64,000 bases of DNA from Fusarium oxysporum f. sp. lycopersici 4287 (taxonomy: Eukaryota > Ascomycota > Sordariomycetes > Hypocreales > Nectriaceae), in NCBI RefSeq assembly GCF_000149955.1, contig NC_030997.1, positions 62,001 through 126,000 on the forward strand. Reading direction: 5' to 3'. How positions within the stretch are numbered: position 1 is the first letter of the stretch; every line of letters starts with the position of its first letter. Under the pieces are notes generated by a model, which was not told the origin of the DNA, searched no databases, and was given only the letters and a program-made list of their open reading frames with translations. The position numbers were made by a program, and so were the translations under genes. This document shows positions 10,788 to 21,507 of the stretch, one piece after another.

Positions 10788-11192
10788 ATGGCGACCTCAA
10801 CACCTATTCCCATCCTCACTATTTCCCTTGCTCGTTATCTCCACGGGTACGGAGCAGCCGAAAGTCTGGCAGAACAATGGTCCGAGACCAAAGTCCCTGC
10901 TTCGACATCATCCCGCTTCGCCAACATCGGGTTTGACCTTGACGCCCAGGGCGCCAACCTCGGCGAGCTTGAGTCGCAGCTGAAAGAGAGGGAGTGGAGT
11001 GGAATCATCGTCGGATGGTGCTCTCGTGGTAACATTGAGTTCACTGAGCTATTCGAATCGGTCGTTACGATCTGTGTCGACTACATCGTTGAAAGGAAGA
11101 AGGGGGATGTTTCGCAGAAGGAACCGAAGCTGATCTTTTGTCGTGGGCCGGATGATTTCGTCAACGCGACGGTGCGCAATTTTCCCAATTAA
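10788..11192 (+). CDS. Hypothetical protein
   Basis: A 134-aa intracellular protein without signal peptide or membrane segment. The pattern (LTISLARYLHGYG, NIGFDLDAQG, EWSGIIVGWCSRG, KLIFCRGPDDF) alternates predicted strands and helices like a small alpha/beta fold. Codon use is ordinary for the window, the ATG lies in taATGgcg context, and an A/C-rich leader precedes it. No family is recognised. It lies 190 bp upstream of tRNA-Asp. Confidence 0.65.
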   Translation: MATSTPIPILTISLARYLHGYGAAESLAEQWSETKVPASTSSRFANIGFDLDAQGANLGELESQLKEREWSGIIVGWCSRGNIEFTELFESVVTICVDYIVERKKGDVSQKEPKLIFCRGPDDFVNATVRNFPN

Positions 11193-11378
11193 GATTAAGA
11201 GATTAGAGTAGTCCTTGGTTTCAATCACCTCGTCAATTCGAATTGCCAGAAGATAAGATTATTAAGAACAGTGGCAACTGGTTTTATTAGATTAAGTTTA
11301 CCATGTGCTGCCTGTATAAGCTCTAATTGCAGAGACCCAATCACAATCCCCTCACTACAGCAGGCTTGAGCCTGTTCG

Positions 11379-11450
11379 TCTTCCGTAGTATAGTGGTCAG
11401 TATGCAAGCTTGTCACGCTTGAGACCCGGGTTCAATTCCCGGCGGGAGAG
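11379..11450 (+). tRNA. tRNA-Asp (GTC)
   Basis: Seven acceptor pairs (TCTTCCG with CGGGAGA, including G-T pairs), D-arm GTATAGTGGTCAGTAT, anticodon stem CAAGC/GCTTG around loop TTGTCAC, and T-arm CCCGGGTTCAATTCCCGG (positions about 11425-11442). The anticodon is GTC. There is no intron. Confidence 0.93.
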
Positions 11451-11544
11451 ATCCAGCCACCTGCGATACGCGGGTTTCCTTTTTCCATTTTTTGCCAATT
11501 AGAACCCTTCTCATGAATTGCAACGCTTATGATTTGTTTTTATC

Positions 11545-13083
11545 CTACTGCAAAGGACCCCAGGGTTGATAATGTCCGAAAACAAGAAGTAAGCGGTAGA
11601 TGTATGGCTCGCCATTGCCAATACTCCACCCGCAAAACCACAGCAGCCGCTTCGTCTCATCATTCTTCAAACCTCCCTTATGACCATCAAATGAATAGTT
11701 CCAAGTAGAAGGCTCAATCCCATCTCTGGCCACTGAAATAGTCCCTCTAGCTTGTCCATCTTGACTTGTCGTCGATAACTTCATGGCGGTGAGAACATCG
11801 CTTCCGCCATTGGCCCAGAGTCCGGTGATCATCTCTCCCGTCTTCAACTCCAATGTCTTTTGCTGGTAGCCACTCTTTGCACCACGTATATCGGCTTTCT
11901 GATCGCCGTACCAGAGTTCAATGCCATCGAGCCTATCGCCCGCGTGAAGAATGACTGTTGTAATAGGACCCTGCTTTCTGAACAAATCTTCATGGTCAAA
12001 GTAACAGACATTATAGCCTATCGACAAGTTGGCACCATCGCCCATCCAGCCTGGGTAATCCATCATCAGCCGTCGCACTGTGGTGTCAGTGATCTGGCCT
12101 TCGTCCACATGCGCAGAGTTTTCGGATCTTAAATCTGCATGGGGAGTTGGAAAGTACAAAGGCCAGGAGAAGGAGGGACTGAGGAGTGCTTCGACTTGTG
12201 CCTTGTAGCCGGTGTCAACCCAAGTCTGGAACTGCTTTCGCCGACACTGGAACTTGTATTTCCCAAGTGGCGACATGTCGTCCCACTTGAAGAGCTCATC
12301 AACCTTTCGAAGGGGATTCTTGAGGCTGACCGCGTTGGCGTTGAAATACCCAGCATCCTTCTCGTGCCATTCTTCTTTAATTTGATCCTTGTGATATTTG
12401 AGACACTCGGCGACAATCTGGTTGCGGGCGGTCAGGTATTTCTTGGCCGCATCTTCAAGGTCCTTCTTATGTTTTGCAGCTTGGTGATCCTCGTGTCCGT
12501 AGATCTGGCTATAAAACAGATGCTGTTCTCGTAGCACGGTCAACTGTCGCGTCCCGACAGAGACAAAGTATGCAAGGTTATCGCAGGGCGTTTTGTCATC
12601 AAAGTAGAACGGCTGATCATGTGATAGGGCCGTTACAAGAGACGTGAAATATTGTCCCTTCTCAACGCTGCCTGGTTCCTGATCAAGGTAATCTCTCATG
12701 ACTTTGTGAAGTCCCTCAGTCATCTTACGCATATAAATTGTGTTATTTTTGTTTATTAAGTCGGTCGCGACGACTTTAACCTTGTCTTCAATGTCCTCCC
12801 AGACAAGGCCTTTATTTTCTGGGTCAGGCCATAACGCTGAAAGAAGACCGGAGAGTAAACCTCCCGCGACAGGAACAAACTTGATACCTGCTCCAGTCGT
12901 GAATTTTAGTGCTTTGTTGACATTTTTGCCGTTAAAGGTGTCGTTGAAGATATTGTTGTACTGTAGCGAATTTCCCCCGATTGATTGGTCGGGAAAGGTA
13001 GCGGCATGAATGCCAGTCAACCTGGTGAACAAATCGCCGACGACGGCGGTGACTGCATCAACGAGGTCTTCGGGCTTGCTCAT
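11545..13083 (-). CDS. Cry-toxin-like helical domain protein with jacalin-like C-terminal domain
   Basis: A 512-aa intronless protein. The frame is open 38 codons further upstream, but the internal ATG at 13083 (MSKPEDL) has a good context and removes an unlikely Ser-rich extension. Residues about 30-300 are mostly helical. They include a segment with PVAGGLLSGLLSALWP followed by a WEDIEDKV stretch, which resembles the N-terminal pore-forming helical bundle of bacterial delta-endotoxins. Residues about 370-510 show the short-strand pattern of a jacalin-type beta-prism lectin (GIELWYGD, LELKTGEMITGLWANGG). There is no signal peptide. Such proteins in fungi are few and patchily distributed, suggesting acquisition, but this is inference. 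A defensive or cell-death role is possible; function is unproven. Confidence 0.6.
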   Translation of the reverse strand: MSKPEDLVDAVTAVVGDLFTRLTGIHAATFPDQSIGGNSLQYNNIFNDTFNGKNVNKALKFTTGAGIKFVPVAGGLLSGLLSALWPDPENKGLVWEDIEDKVKVVATDLINKNNTIYMRKMTEGLHKVMRDYLDQEPGSVEKGQYFTSLVTALSHDQPFYFDDKTPCDNLAYFVSVGTRQLTVLREQHLFYSQIYGHEDHQAAKHKKDLEDAAKKYLTARNQIVAECLKYHKDQIKEEWHEKDAGYFNANAVSLKNPLRKVDELFKWDDMSPLGKYKFQCRRKQFQTWVDTGYKAQVEALLSPSFSWPLYFPTPHADLRSENSAHVDEGQITDTTVRRLMMDYPGWMGDGANLSIGYNVCYFDHEDLFRKQGPITTVILHAGDRLDGIELWYGDQKADIRGAKSGYQQKTLELKTGEMITGLWANGGSDVLTAMKLSTTSQDGQARGTISVARDGIEPSTWNYSFDGHKGGLKNDETKRLLWFCGWSIGNGEPYIYRLLLVFGHYQPWGPLQ

Positions 13084-13825
13084 GGTAAATATGGAGCCAG
13101 CGGTCTGAGGGGACTGGTGCTCCGATGGAAAACTATAGGAAGAGCTAATAGAGGAACGTAAATAAATGAGGAGAGACCCCGTTTTCACAGATATCACCTA
13201 CAGTTAGAAGTAAGATAAGTTAGATTGCGGGGTATAGTGTTCACTAATTATTTTAATTCAATTTTCTTGTCTCAGTTGAAGGTCTAGATCTAAAAGTTAT
13301 GCCGCCAGTCAATATCTTGCCTATACGGAGTAGCCAGAGTCTAGATCTTGTCTTTCGCCGCTAAGATCTACCTAGCTCGTAACTTTAGATTAAGCTTGTA
13401 CAATCTATCGATTCTCCCCCGGCCTAAAAGGGCTTTTTTAGGCACGTGTCGTCTGTGAATGGCTAGCTGAAAGTTGTCTTAAGTCTGGTATTACTAAACG
13501 CTTTCCAACCGGGGCATGCCGACCTCGAGCTCTGAGATTTAGTGGCATTAGGCTTCTGCATGCTAGTTACGATGGTTTTTAGTTCAGCAATATGTTTGAA
13601 CCTGCTTTTTTCGTTTTTGTGCGCATTTCTCTTACGATTGTATGTCTACGTTGCCAGATGACCCTCCAAACACATATTCACAGAGCAGCGGCTAGGTTAT
13701 GATCACCGATTCTATTCTTTGTTTCTAACTGTGAACCTGCCAGTATACCTGCGCGACTCAGACTCGTATACTAGGACAATATTATTACACAACCAAGTTT
13801 CTTCCTCTTATCATCATTGCTAGAT
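13084..13825. other. Intergenic, 0.74 kb
   Basis: Upstream region of the Cry-like gene and downstream of the carbonic anhydrase gene. It contains repeated AGATCT/TAGATC-type words (about 13285-13400) but no gene. Nothing else is seen. Confidence 0.4.
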
Positions 13826-14939
13826 CTAAGCAGCCACTCCTGCAAGGGCGTTGGGCTCGCCAAGAGCGCCCTGAGGAAATCGAGAGTTGAAGCCAATGAC
13901 AGACTGAACGCTGTGGAAGGTGGATGTCTTGATGGAGAGCTTCTGGTCGGAAACGAGCCATCGGACACCCTCGCTGCAGGGGGGAGTTGTGAGAGATCCC
14001 TCGTATCTATATCGATTGTTAGCATGGTTCAGGTGAAAGCAGCAGCTGGTAAGACTTACGTTTGGAAAGATCCTGCAGCAAGAGTGCTGACCAACTCAGC
14101 CATGCTAAGACCCTTGGTCTTGGTAAGAGTTCCAGGCTCAGAGATCTCACCAACCGAACCGAAAACAGTTTCGAGAAGGTTCGAGGCAGTAGTAGCAGCG
14201 GTAGTGGGCGCGTTGACATGGAAGAAAGAACCGCCAACACCAGGAAGTTGTCGCTTATCCTTGCCCTCGGTCTCACTCTTGCGAACGACCTTGGTAAAAC
14301 CATCGCGCTTACGAGCAGCAGGGGTAGCAGCAGGAGGAGCAGGAGCAGTAGCGTTAGCAGCAGGGCTTCCACCAGCGCCATCCTCAACATCGATAAAGAC
14401 GCCAACGACAGCAATCTTGGCATCGGCGCTCTCCCAGACCATGTGCATCTCCATAGCCATACTCTTTCCAGCATCCAGATGTTCGCTTGGCAGGTGGAAA
14501 TGGAACTGCTGGAGAGTAAAGCTGTTGTTTTGGAAAGACATGGTGCCCTTTCCAGCGACGACTTCGACGGTTGTACCGAGGTTCTCGAATTCGGCGCCTT
14601 CGAGCATATCGGGAATCTCAAGGTTCAGCTGGCTGGCGGGGACCATGGCGTTGGCGCCTGCGACCATGTCGATGGGAGATTGGTTCACGCCGGTAGAACA
14701 GAGAGCGTTGGCCTGGGGGTCGAGAGCGACCCAGTTGGTAGGGCCCTGTAATTGTCAGCATCTCCAATAACTGTAGGCTTCTGGGTACTTACAATCTTGC
14801 CAGTGTAACCGAAAGTGTTAACCTCAACCTTGCCGCCCTCAGCTCGCGGCTGCAACAGTGTACCATAAGCACAACTCGCAATCGCCTTTGAGGCAAAAGC
14901 ACTCAAGAGAAGAGCCCGTAAAGAAATGGAACCAGCCAT
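13826..14939 (-). CDS. Secreted alpha-carbonic anhydrase
   Basis: Catalyses reversible CO2 hydration in the extracellular or wall space. Exons are 14793-14939, 14060-14745 and 13826-14006 (337 aa); introns are GTAAGT...ACAG and GTAAGT...ATAG. A signal peptide opens the protein. Motifs: NQSPID (residues 70-75), zinc ligands in FHFHLPSEH (H131, H133) and EMHMVW (H150), and YEGSLTTPPCSEGV in the last exon. At the proton-shuttle site, where vertebrate enzymes have NNGH, this protein has NLGT (Thr107). An Ala/Pro-rich then basic stretch followed by a Gly/Thr-rich stretch, about 75 residues starting near residue 170, interrupts the catalytic core relative to the compact family. The family assignment is firm. 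Confidence 0.92.
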
Positions 14940-16882
14940 GATGATTATCCTTGACAAAAAACAAAAAGTAAAGCTTGGCTGTAAGTACTCAAAAGACTGA
15001 AACAAATAATATTATCCACTTGACAAAGAAGAGGCCAGCCTCAAAGAAGAGAAAGAATAAACAGTTTAGAAAACAAAGAACAGAATAATCGAACGATGAT
15101 GAGTAAAAATCAGCAGGTTGAGTGACAGGACATTGTTTTAATAGAAGATCTGGATTAGCTATAGTAAATAGGTTTTAATTGAGTAGAGGTCGAAAATAGA
15201 ATCGGGGCGGTAGTGTTGTTTCGTGAGGTATGCTTAAGGTAACCTTAAACCTTGACGTGTGGAGGTGGGGAATAGCGTGATTCACGCCGCAGGTCTTGTC
15301 GCGACGAGGAGGGTGAGACTCTCCCGGTCTCGGATGCCAAGGACTCAACGGCTTCGTTTGAAGCCTTGGGAAACGCCAAGACGGAATCATAGGAGCTCCT
15401 TTTATATTGCTATCAAGACTCGTCATATTCTGGTGATAATATGTATAATTGAGGCCGTCAAAGAGATCAAGACACGCAATTGTCTCCTCATCAATTGATT
15501 CCAGTCATCCCATCTCTTGGCTCCAAGTCAAGATGAATCCAACAAGATGAAACATCCCTTCTCTTATCATCGCGATAAGAACTAAACTCCCAGCGCTTAT
15601 AACAAAAAGACTCGCATCTAGACTCTCCCCTCCAACCATAAAAGTAGCAGGTCCCGTTGCAAGGGGCGCAACCTCAAACCGCCTCGCTTACCGAACTTTT
15701 AGTGCCATTACAGCTTACCATCCAGGGCACGATGACACACTAAACCAGGGGCCCAGGGGAAACATTAGGGTTATGGTTATAGTTAAAGATAAGAATCACG
15801 GCAATTAGTACAATTTCAGTTAGGTGTCAACGCTGTTTGTTGTAGGGTTGGTGTAATTATAGCTCCTGTCGAAACGGAACTGATGCTCCGATATAAACGC
15901 TATCCTGTTTTAATTGCCAAAACACTGTTTGGCACGGGAAGTTGGGGGTTTCTGAACGAGGTCTGGACTTTTTAGTGCACTGTCACTGTACGGGTTTGCA
16001 AGTCTGTTTTGTATTGTCGTCCGAAGGTTGGAAATACTCAAATGCATGTGTCAATGGTATCTCGAGCTTATCAAATAGGTGACATTATGCCAGGCAGGGG
16101 ATCTTGCGATCGTCAGGAACGCATAGCCCAATAGTTCATGGAGGTCGAAAACCGTGTGAGATAGAGGGTGGCTTAGCGGTCGGCAATCTTTGTTGCCTGC
16201 ATCCGCCGTCATTCGTGTCTCCGGCTGTGTTTGTTCCGACCTTGACCACGTCATCCACAATGAGGTCTTGAGTGCGTTCAACTGAGCCTCATTGGTCTTG
16301 CAATATCTCGTCTTGGCAACTAGTAATTGGCCATCTTGTAATATCGGCAAGTAACATATCTCATTCTTGTAAATCTTATATTAAAGAATACTACAAAACA
16401 TAGCAGGAGACCATGGTGGGGGTTCATTGGTGAAAGAGAATCTTAAGCTTGTACCCTACACCATTACACCAATTTTCGGCTCAGGACCCACCATTGCAGA
16501 CGGAAGGCTGGCCGGACTCTGCTAAGTCTAATTAAGAGTCAGTCGACGCACTCATATTGCTAATCGACCCTAAAAGAGATTCAAATTGCAGTCCATTGCA
16601 TTGTATTGAACAACTCTGCCACCGCGCCCTGCACGCCTTTGCCAATGGATGCGTCTATTGGCTATCGAAGAACGCGTCGCGCAGCGGATCAGGGTCAGCA
16701 ACGCACACAGACAAACGCGATAATTTGTTCTTATGTTATAGAATGTCTCGCTCGACAAGCATTGAAGGTATTTTGGTAAATTCTGAAGCCCAAATGCTGT
16801 CGCCTTCGCACTATTCAATCCATCGCGGCGTGTGGCAGTGATGATAAACTCAATTTTGATCAGCTGAGACATCAAAAGCCTT
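14940..16882. other. Intergenic, 1.9 kb
   Basis: A long region between carbonic anhydrase and tRNA-Met. Short open frames at 15175-15498, 16051-16350 and 16557-16875 overlap on opposite strands and show no domains. No repeat or RNA gene is recognised. Confidence 0.45.
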
Positions 16883-16989
16883 GTCGGTGTGGCTCAGTTG
16901 GTTAGAGCGTTGGTCTCATAGCACGAAGCTTGATTTGATCCCAGGTCAGAGTAATCCAAAGGTCGAGAGTTCGAGCCTCTCCACCGACA
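16883..16989 (+). tRNA. tRNA-Met elongator (CAT), with intron
   Basis: Exons are 16883-16920 and 16954-16989, with a 33-nt intron at 16921-16953 placed one base 3' of the anticodon. Acceptor pairs are GTCGGTG/CACCGAC and the D-arm is GCTCAGTTGGTTAGAGC. Anticodon stem TTGGT/TCCAA surrounds loop CTCATAA, as in yeast elongator tRNA-Met. The T-arm is GAGAGTTCGAGCCTCTC. Confidence 0.92.
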
Positions 16990-17550
16990 AAAATCTTTCT
17001 TTTGCCCTTGCTAGGTAGGACTGGATTTCTTTTTTACAAAATGCTTAAATGATGTTCATCTTAGGCTTTCAGTTTGTCGGACACTTGTCCCTTTTCCTGT
17101 TTTGTTATCGGGTTTGGTATATTAACAGGACAGCCGATTTTCTCACACGTTACGCTCCAATCTCAACGCGTGTATTATGAACGATGAACCTGCCTGCCCC
17201 AAATTGTCGATGCAGGGCCTTGTCCATATGTGAAATGAGGAGATAATAGTGGTGAAGAACAGAACGTTGGAACAAGCCGGGACTTGGAAATGGCAGGGAT
17301 ACACCAAAGCGGTAGTGACACTAACACTCATCCGCCAGAATTGCGTGGTGCGCTGTTAAAGCACTGGCAGATAAAGGTTACTTTGCGGAATCGCGGGGTG
17401 CACCTTGTATACTCCTAATTCCGCGTTCACGACGCCACACAATACTAAACCTCAATCGTAAAAGCCGCGTTTTAAAGGCACTCAGCATCTTTGCCGCTTT
17501 TTTCCAAGTCGTTAATGTTCATCCTGACTTTTATTTATTTACTCGCTACG
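16990..17550. other. Intergenic, 0.56 kb
   Basis: This follows tRNA-Met and leads to the F-box gene. No coding or RNA features are seen. Confidence 0.4.
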
Positions 17551-18694
17551 ATGCCGTCATTTCAAAATCTCCCACCAGAAGTCACCATCGCAATTCTCAA
17601 ATATCTCAACCCATTCGACCTATTGTCCATCCTCCAGACTTTCAACAAAGCACTATACAGCGCGGCAGAAGTAGCATTCAGGCCTTATCAAGAATGGGCT
17701 CGCAACGCGCAACAAATGGTAGCCTTGTTTCCCCCGCGAAGCATCCATAGCACCCGTCGCCTCTGCCCTTCATATCCATCTCACATCCCGCCCTTGGATC
17801 ATGATAATGTTTCAATGAGCGAAGAAATTCCAAGGAGGGATTACGAGTCCCTATCACTGGAGCTTGGAGCTGGACCCTATATTCGATGCTCCCCGCCCGA
17901 TCTGATAACCTGGATGAAGCTCGATGGCTCATTCGAGTGGCTCGAACCTTTGGATGAGGATATGGCGGACGAGATGCTGCCACATAACGGAATTGAAGGG
18001 GATCGGCCTGTAGCGCCAAAGGCGGATGTCGATGCTCTGGTCAAGCAGGTCAGCGATTTGGGCCTTGTCCTTCCCACAGGATTTGAGGCATTTATGCGAA
18101 GCGACAGGCTTCATCAACGGATCCCGAGCGCTTCGGCCTGGTACTTCCGGCTGTCGAAGCTGATCAAATGCCCGGCCGCCATTGATGACGATCAGGGAGG
18201 TTACTTGATCCGCTTTCATTTCGACCAGCAGTCTTGCGCCTTTGCGTATTTGTATCTGAGCAGGTCCGGATGTCATTGTGTTTTAGTGTCACGGTTAACG
18301 TGCCCCATGTGCCTCAAAGAGAATGACGAAATCAACGGAGAGCAATTGGATGGAGACAATGAGGGAGAGATATCGATGAAGAAAGCATCGACACCAGCGA
18401 GCTTACAAAGGAATATTTCTCCCTGGCTGGGCTTTCATTCGAGAGTATCTCGTAACGGTCTACTTTGAGGGACTACTCAGTTTCCAGGCTGAGTCTTTTG
18501 AGGGGCTCGAGATTTTGTCAAGCATGTCTACCGTTCTCCTAGAGAGGTTGAACATCTCCGCGAAACAAGTAAGTCAGATAGGAGTCTTGTGGGAATAACA
18601 TGCTTACCAGTGCCTAGACGAAGCTATCAAGGTGTTCCTTGATGCGCAGAAGTGGAAGGGTGTAGAACATTACAGACAAAACATTAGCGATTAA
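17551..18694 (+). CDS. F-box protein gene with apparently frameshifted C-terminus
   Basis: The start is placed at MPSFQNLPPEV (17551) rather than the upstream in-frame ATG at 17491, because the F-box begins immediately: NLPPEVTIAILKYLNPFDLLSI at residues about 5-27. F-box proteins link substrates to SCF ubiquitin ligase. The first frame stops at 18466-18468 (305 aa). Beyond about 18370 that frame loses its character. A second frame then reads IDEESIDTSELTKEYF and a third reads EYLVTVYFEGLLSFQ onward, with a GTAAGT...CCAG intron and a stop at 18692-18694. One ATAT duplication near 18370 and one lost G near 18443 would explain both switches. This is either a decaying gene or two assembly errors. 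Confidence 0.6.
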
Positions 18695-19670
18695 GCTTTT
18701 CTTTTCTCTTTCCTCTCTTATCGCTGGTCAATAATTCCCCAGGGACATCGCGAATGGACCTTAACCATTACGCGCGGCTGATGGAATTCATCACTTAGAA
18801 AAGACCAGGATTAGAGTGTGCAAGTTTTAAGCGTTAATCTCTAGAAATTCAATGTGTGCAGGGCGAGACAGGACGGAACGATTGGCGTCTTCTCTAGCTA
18901 ACGCCTATATCGAAAGTAAGATATGAATTTGGATCTCCTTCAATTGTAATGCGTGAAAGTACTCAGAGTGTTGTAACCGTCGCGTGTTCATTGCCTATGT
19001 TTCTTCAATCAGATCATTCTCTTGTGACATCGGGTGCCGATCTTGTGTGTTGGTTGGTGAGTGTTTGTGGCTTGCTGAACATTCACTGCAAGTTTCGTTG
19101 TTGGCTGTTGGTTCTACCTTACTGCTCCCTGGCCAGGGTGTTCCATGTTCCATCGAGCGGCTACATGAGCTGACTCTCGTATGCCAGAAGTGTAAAAATG
19201 CTTTGAAACGCCGACCACCCGGTCAGAAAAGCATTTATCGAGGTGCCTTGGCAGTTGCGGCGGTCATGGGGTCGAAGGCTCTGCAACCTTCACTCAAAGG
19301 AGGGATGTCATTGGAAAGATAACCAACAGATGTTTCAGAAGCATCAGAATATTCCAGCACTAGTTGCGAAAATGGCAGGCTCTGCGATAATGGCTTTGGT
19401 TCTCGACTCAATATGATACATATGCTAATTTTATATACTCAAGTACGCTTCATGTAGCCGCCGATGGACCAACCTCAGCATGTTGGGCGCGATGAATATG
19501 GCGGTATAAGAAAGCAGTTATGTTCTCAGCTTGAGTGTATCTTAGAGAGTTGTATCATCGAGCTTCTCTTCTTTTCCGTTATTGCTGTCTCTATTGCTCG
19601 AGTCTCTATTCACTATCCATAGACTGAATTAATAGTCATCAGTATAAATCAGCCTCCCCTCCCTTCAACA
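18695..19670. other. Intergenic, 0.98 kb
   Basis: Frames at 18949-19173 and 18984-19322 overlap in different phases and have no recognisable domain. No supported feature is found. Confidence 0.4.
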
Positions 19671-20111
19671 ATGGGCAACTCAACCATTTGCATGACTATA
19701 TACATCTTCAAAGGAAACCCAATCGACGCCTGGTACAAGCGTCACGTTCTCATGTACTTCACGTCTCCCGAGAACAAGAACTTCCACGAGACCGTCCACG
19801 CACAGCGTGACGATGAGCAGCAACCCTGGAAGGTCGACAGAATCCACAAGAAAGTAATCTGGCCCGACAGTGCAACGTACATCAATCACGTCAACGCTGG
19901 GGCTGTGAAAGTTCGGAAAGGTCATGAACTTGATCCTGTCAATGTCATGGCGGCCACTCCGTTGACGGGCCGAGATGCTGACTGGAACTGCCAGCATTTT
20001 CTACTTGAAGGGCTCCAGGCACTTGTTTCTCATGGATACCAGACACAAGAATGGTATGACTGTGTTGAGGGGGATCTTATGGATAAACTGTTGGATACTA
20101 ATGTTGCCTAG
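19671..20111 (+). CDS. Hypothetical protein
   Basis: A 146-aa intronless protein. The N-terminus has the form of a beta strand (ICMTIYIFKG), with conserved-looking His residues (KRHVLMYF, HETVHAQ). A C-terminal block, DWNCQHFLLEGLQALV then EWYDCVEGDLMDKLL, resembles other short fungal proteins with a WNCQ motif whose function is unknown. The Cys/His/Gln arrangement would suit a small alpha/beta hydrolase-like fold, but I cannot assign one. The start context caATGggc follows a CT-rich leader. Confidence 0.65.
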   Translation: MGNSTICMTIYIFKGNPIDAWYKRHVLMYFTSPENKNFHETVHAQRDDEQQPWKVDRIHKKVIWPDSATYINHVNAGAVKVRKGHELDPVNVMAATPLTGRDADWNCQHFLLEGLQALVSHGYQTQEWYDCVEGDLMDKLLDTNVA

Positions 20112-20268
20112 CTAGGACTTGGTAAAGAGGGTTAGACTTGATTTTTTGGATACATCGTTGGATATTTTGCCAGGATATCAGTCATGTGTGTTCTTTTGTA
20201 CGGGGGGGGGATTATCTGTAGGAGGCGGGTTGCCTACATGTAATGTTGGTCTAGCTACAACGTTACAT

Positions 20269-21189
20269 CTAGGATAGTGAGACTATAAAGCAGACCAGTA
20301 TGTACTCCAGATCATACCGCTCGTCAAACAGAGACGGAACGTGACTCCCCAGTGTTTTCCAATCAACATTATCCAGACCACGCAATGCGAACACATAATC
20401 CCAATACACAGGATACCATCCTGCCCACTCCCAGTCCAGAATAGCGACTATACGACCATCACGAATCATGATGTTCCTCGATGAGATATCACCATGAGTG
20501 AAGACGATGGGATAGTCTGCGCCAAGCTGCTTCGTCATCTGAGCCCAGTGCAATGACTGCTCTTCTATCCGTTTCGGAGGCCGAACAAGCCATTCCTGAA
20601 ATGATTCAAGACTTGTGAATGGGCCACCGGATCGAGTCATCATGCTGGGAACGACAGCGCCTTGTCCGTCGAAACGACCGATGTAAAATCCTTTCAGAGC
20701 ACGTAGCTGACCCAAGTAGTCTTTCAGTTGAGCCAGTATTTCTCTGCGCTCATGTGATTCAAGAGATGGCCATGCCTCTTTTAACGTCTGACCCTCGATA
20801 TACTCCAGCTCGATGCGATCCCAGTCGCTGCTGATGACCTCAGGAACAGGAATAGTCGTGTTTTCCTTAATGAACTGTAACACCAGCGCTTCATTCGGCT
20901 TATCGTTGACGCCCATACCATCTGGGTGAATCGCGTACTTGGTCACGGTGTTGCCATGTCGGACGATATAGCGCTCGGTGCACTTGTATATCACTTCGCC
21001 TTCTGGGTATGGGGCTGCTGTTCTTGGTGGTGGTGGAGAGTTGCCGTACATGGCGATTCGTTTATCCCGCCTTATCATTTCCTGCAGCCGTTTTGACATT
21101 ATTTTTGAAGCTTGCTCAGCTGGAAATGAGTTAATATGATCAAAGATGGCGATTGTCAAAGAGGTAGAGAGTGAGGGGTGGAGTTTCAT
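20269..21189 (-). CDS. Aminoglycoside-phosphotransferase/choline-kinase-fold protein
   Basis: A 306-aa protein of the APH family, a kinase-like fold transferring phosphate from ATP to small molecules or of unknown substrate in fungi. Visible motifs are the N-lobe hinge IELEYIEGQTLKEAW (residues about 126-140), catalytic loop THGDISSRNIM (H232, D234, N239) and metal-binding ILDWEWAGWYP (D252). These residues are all intact, so activity is plausible. It is intronless. The C-terminus, after the DLEYIL segment, ends in ILVCFIVSLS. The 5' end faces tRNA-Leu. The physiological substrate is unknown; fungal genomes hold many paralogues. Confidence 0.85.
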   Translation of the reverse strand: MKLHPSLSTSLTIAIFDHINSFPAEQASKIMSKRLQEMIRRDKRIAMYGNSPPPPRTAAPYPEGEVIYKCTERYIVRHGNTVTKYAIHPDGMGVNDKPNEALVLQFIKENTTIPVPEVISSDWDRIELEYIEGQTLKEAWPSLESHERREILAQLKDYLGQLRALKGFYIGRFDGQGAVVPSMMTRSGGPFTSLESFQEWLVRPPKRIEEQSLHWAQMTKQLGADYPIVFTHGDISSRNIMIRDGRIVAILDWEWAGWYPVYWDYVFALRGLDNVDWKTLGSHVPSLFDERYDLEYILVCFIVSLS

Positions 21190-21403
21190 AGACTGATTAC
21201 AACCAACAACAGAAAATCGGGTAATTCCCTGCTAAGTGAATTAAACCGGATATGTGCAAAACGCAGCAAGTGCGTTCCTGTACTTGACAGAAACGCGATA
21301 AAATAAACAGAAAAGGTCAGGGCAGTACAGCGCATTGAAATGCAACTTGTTGTCTTGCACGAGTGATCGGTTCTTTCAATGCAAACAGGGACAAAAAGAA
21401 AGC

Positions 21404-21507
21404 TGACAAGACTGGGATTCGAACCCAGGCCCCTTTCGAGACTGCGAATCGTCACTGGTTTGAATCAAACCTGAACACAGCGCCTTAGACCGCTCGGCCA
21501 TCTTGCC
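21404..21507 (-). tRNA. tRNA-Leu (CAG), with intron
   Basis: Read on the minus strand: acceptor GGCAAGA/TCTTGTC, D-arm GCCGAGCGGTCTAAGGC, anticodon stem CTGTG/CGCAG with anticodon CAG, then a long variable arm typical of leucine tRNA. T-arm sequence CTGGGTTCGAATCCCAG follows. A 22-nt intron lies at 21448-21469, one base after the anticodon. Confidence 0.9.

Noticed and set aside
13817..14770. 317-codon plus-strand frame over the carbonic anhydrase
   Set aside because: Antisense shadow of a gene with a clear domain and introns on the minus strand; no coding motifs of its own.
18949..19322. Overlapping 74- and 112-codon frames
   Set aside because: Two phases over the same DNA, no domain, and no start context or intron evidence to prefer either.
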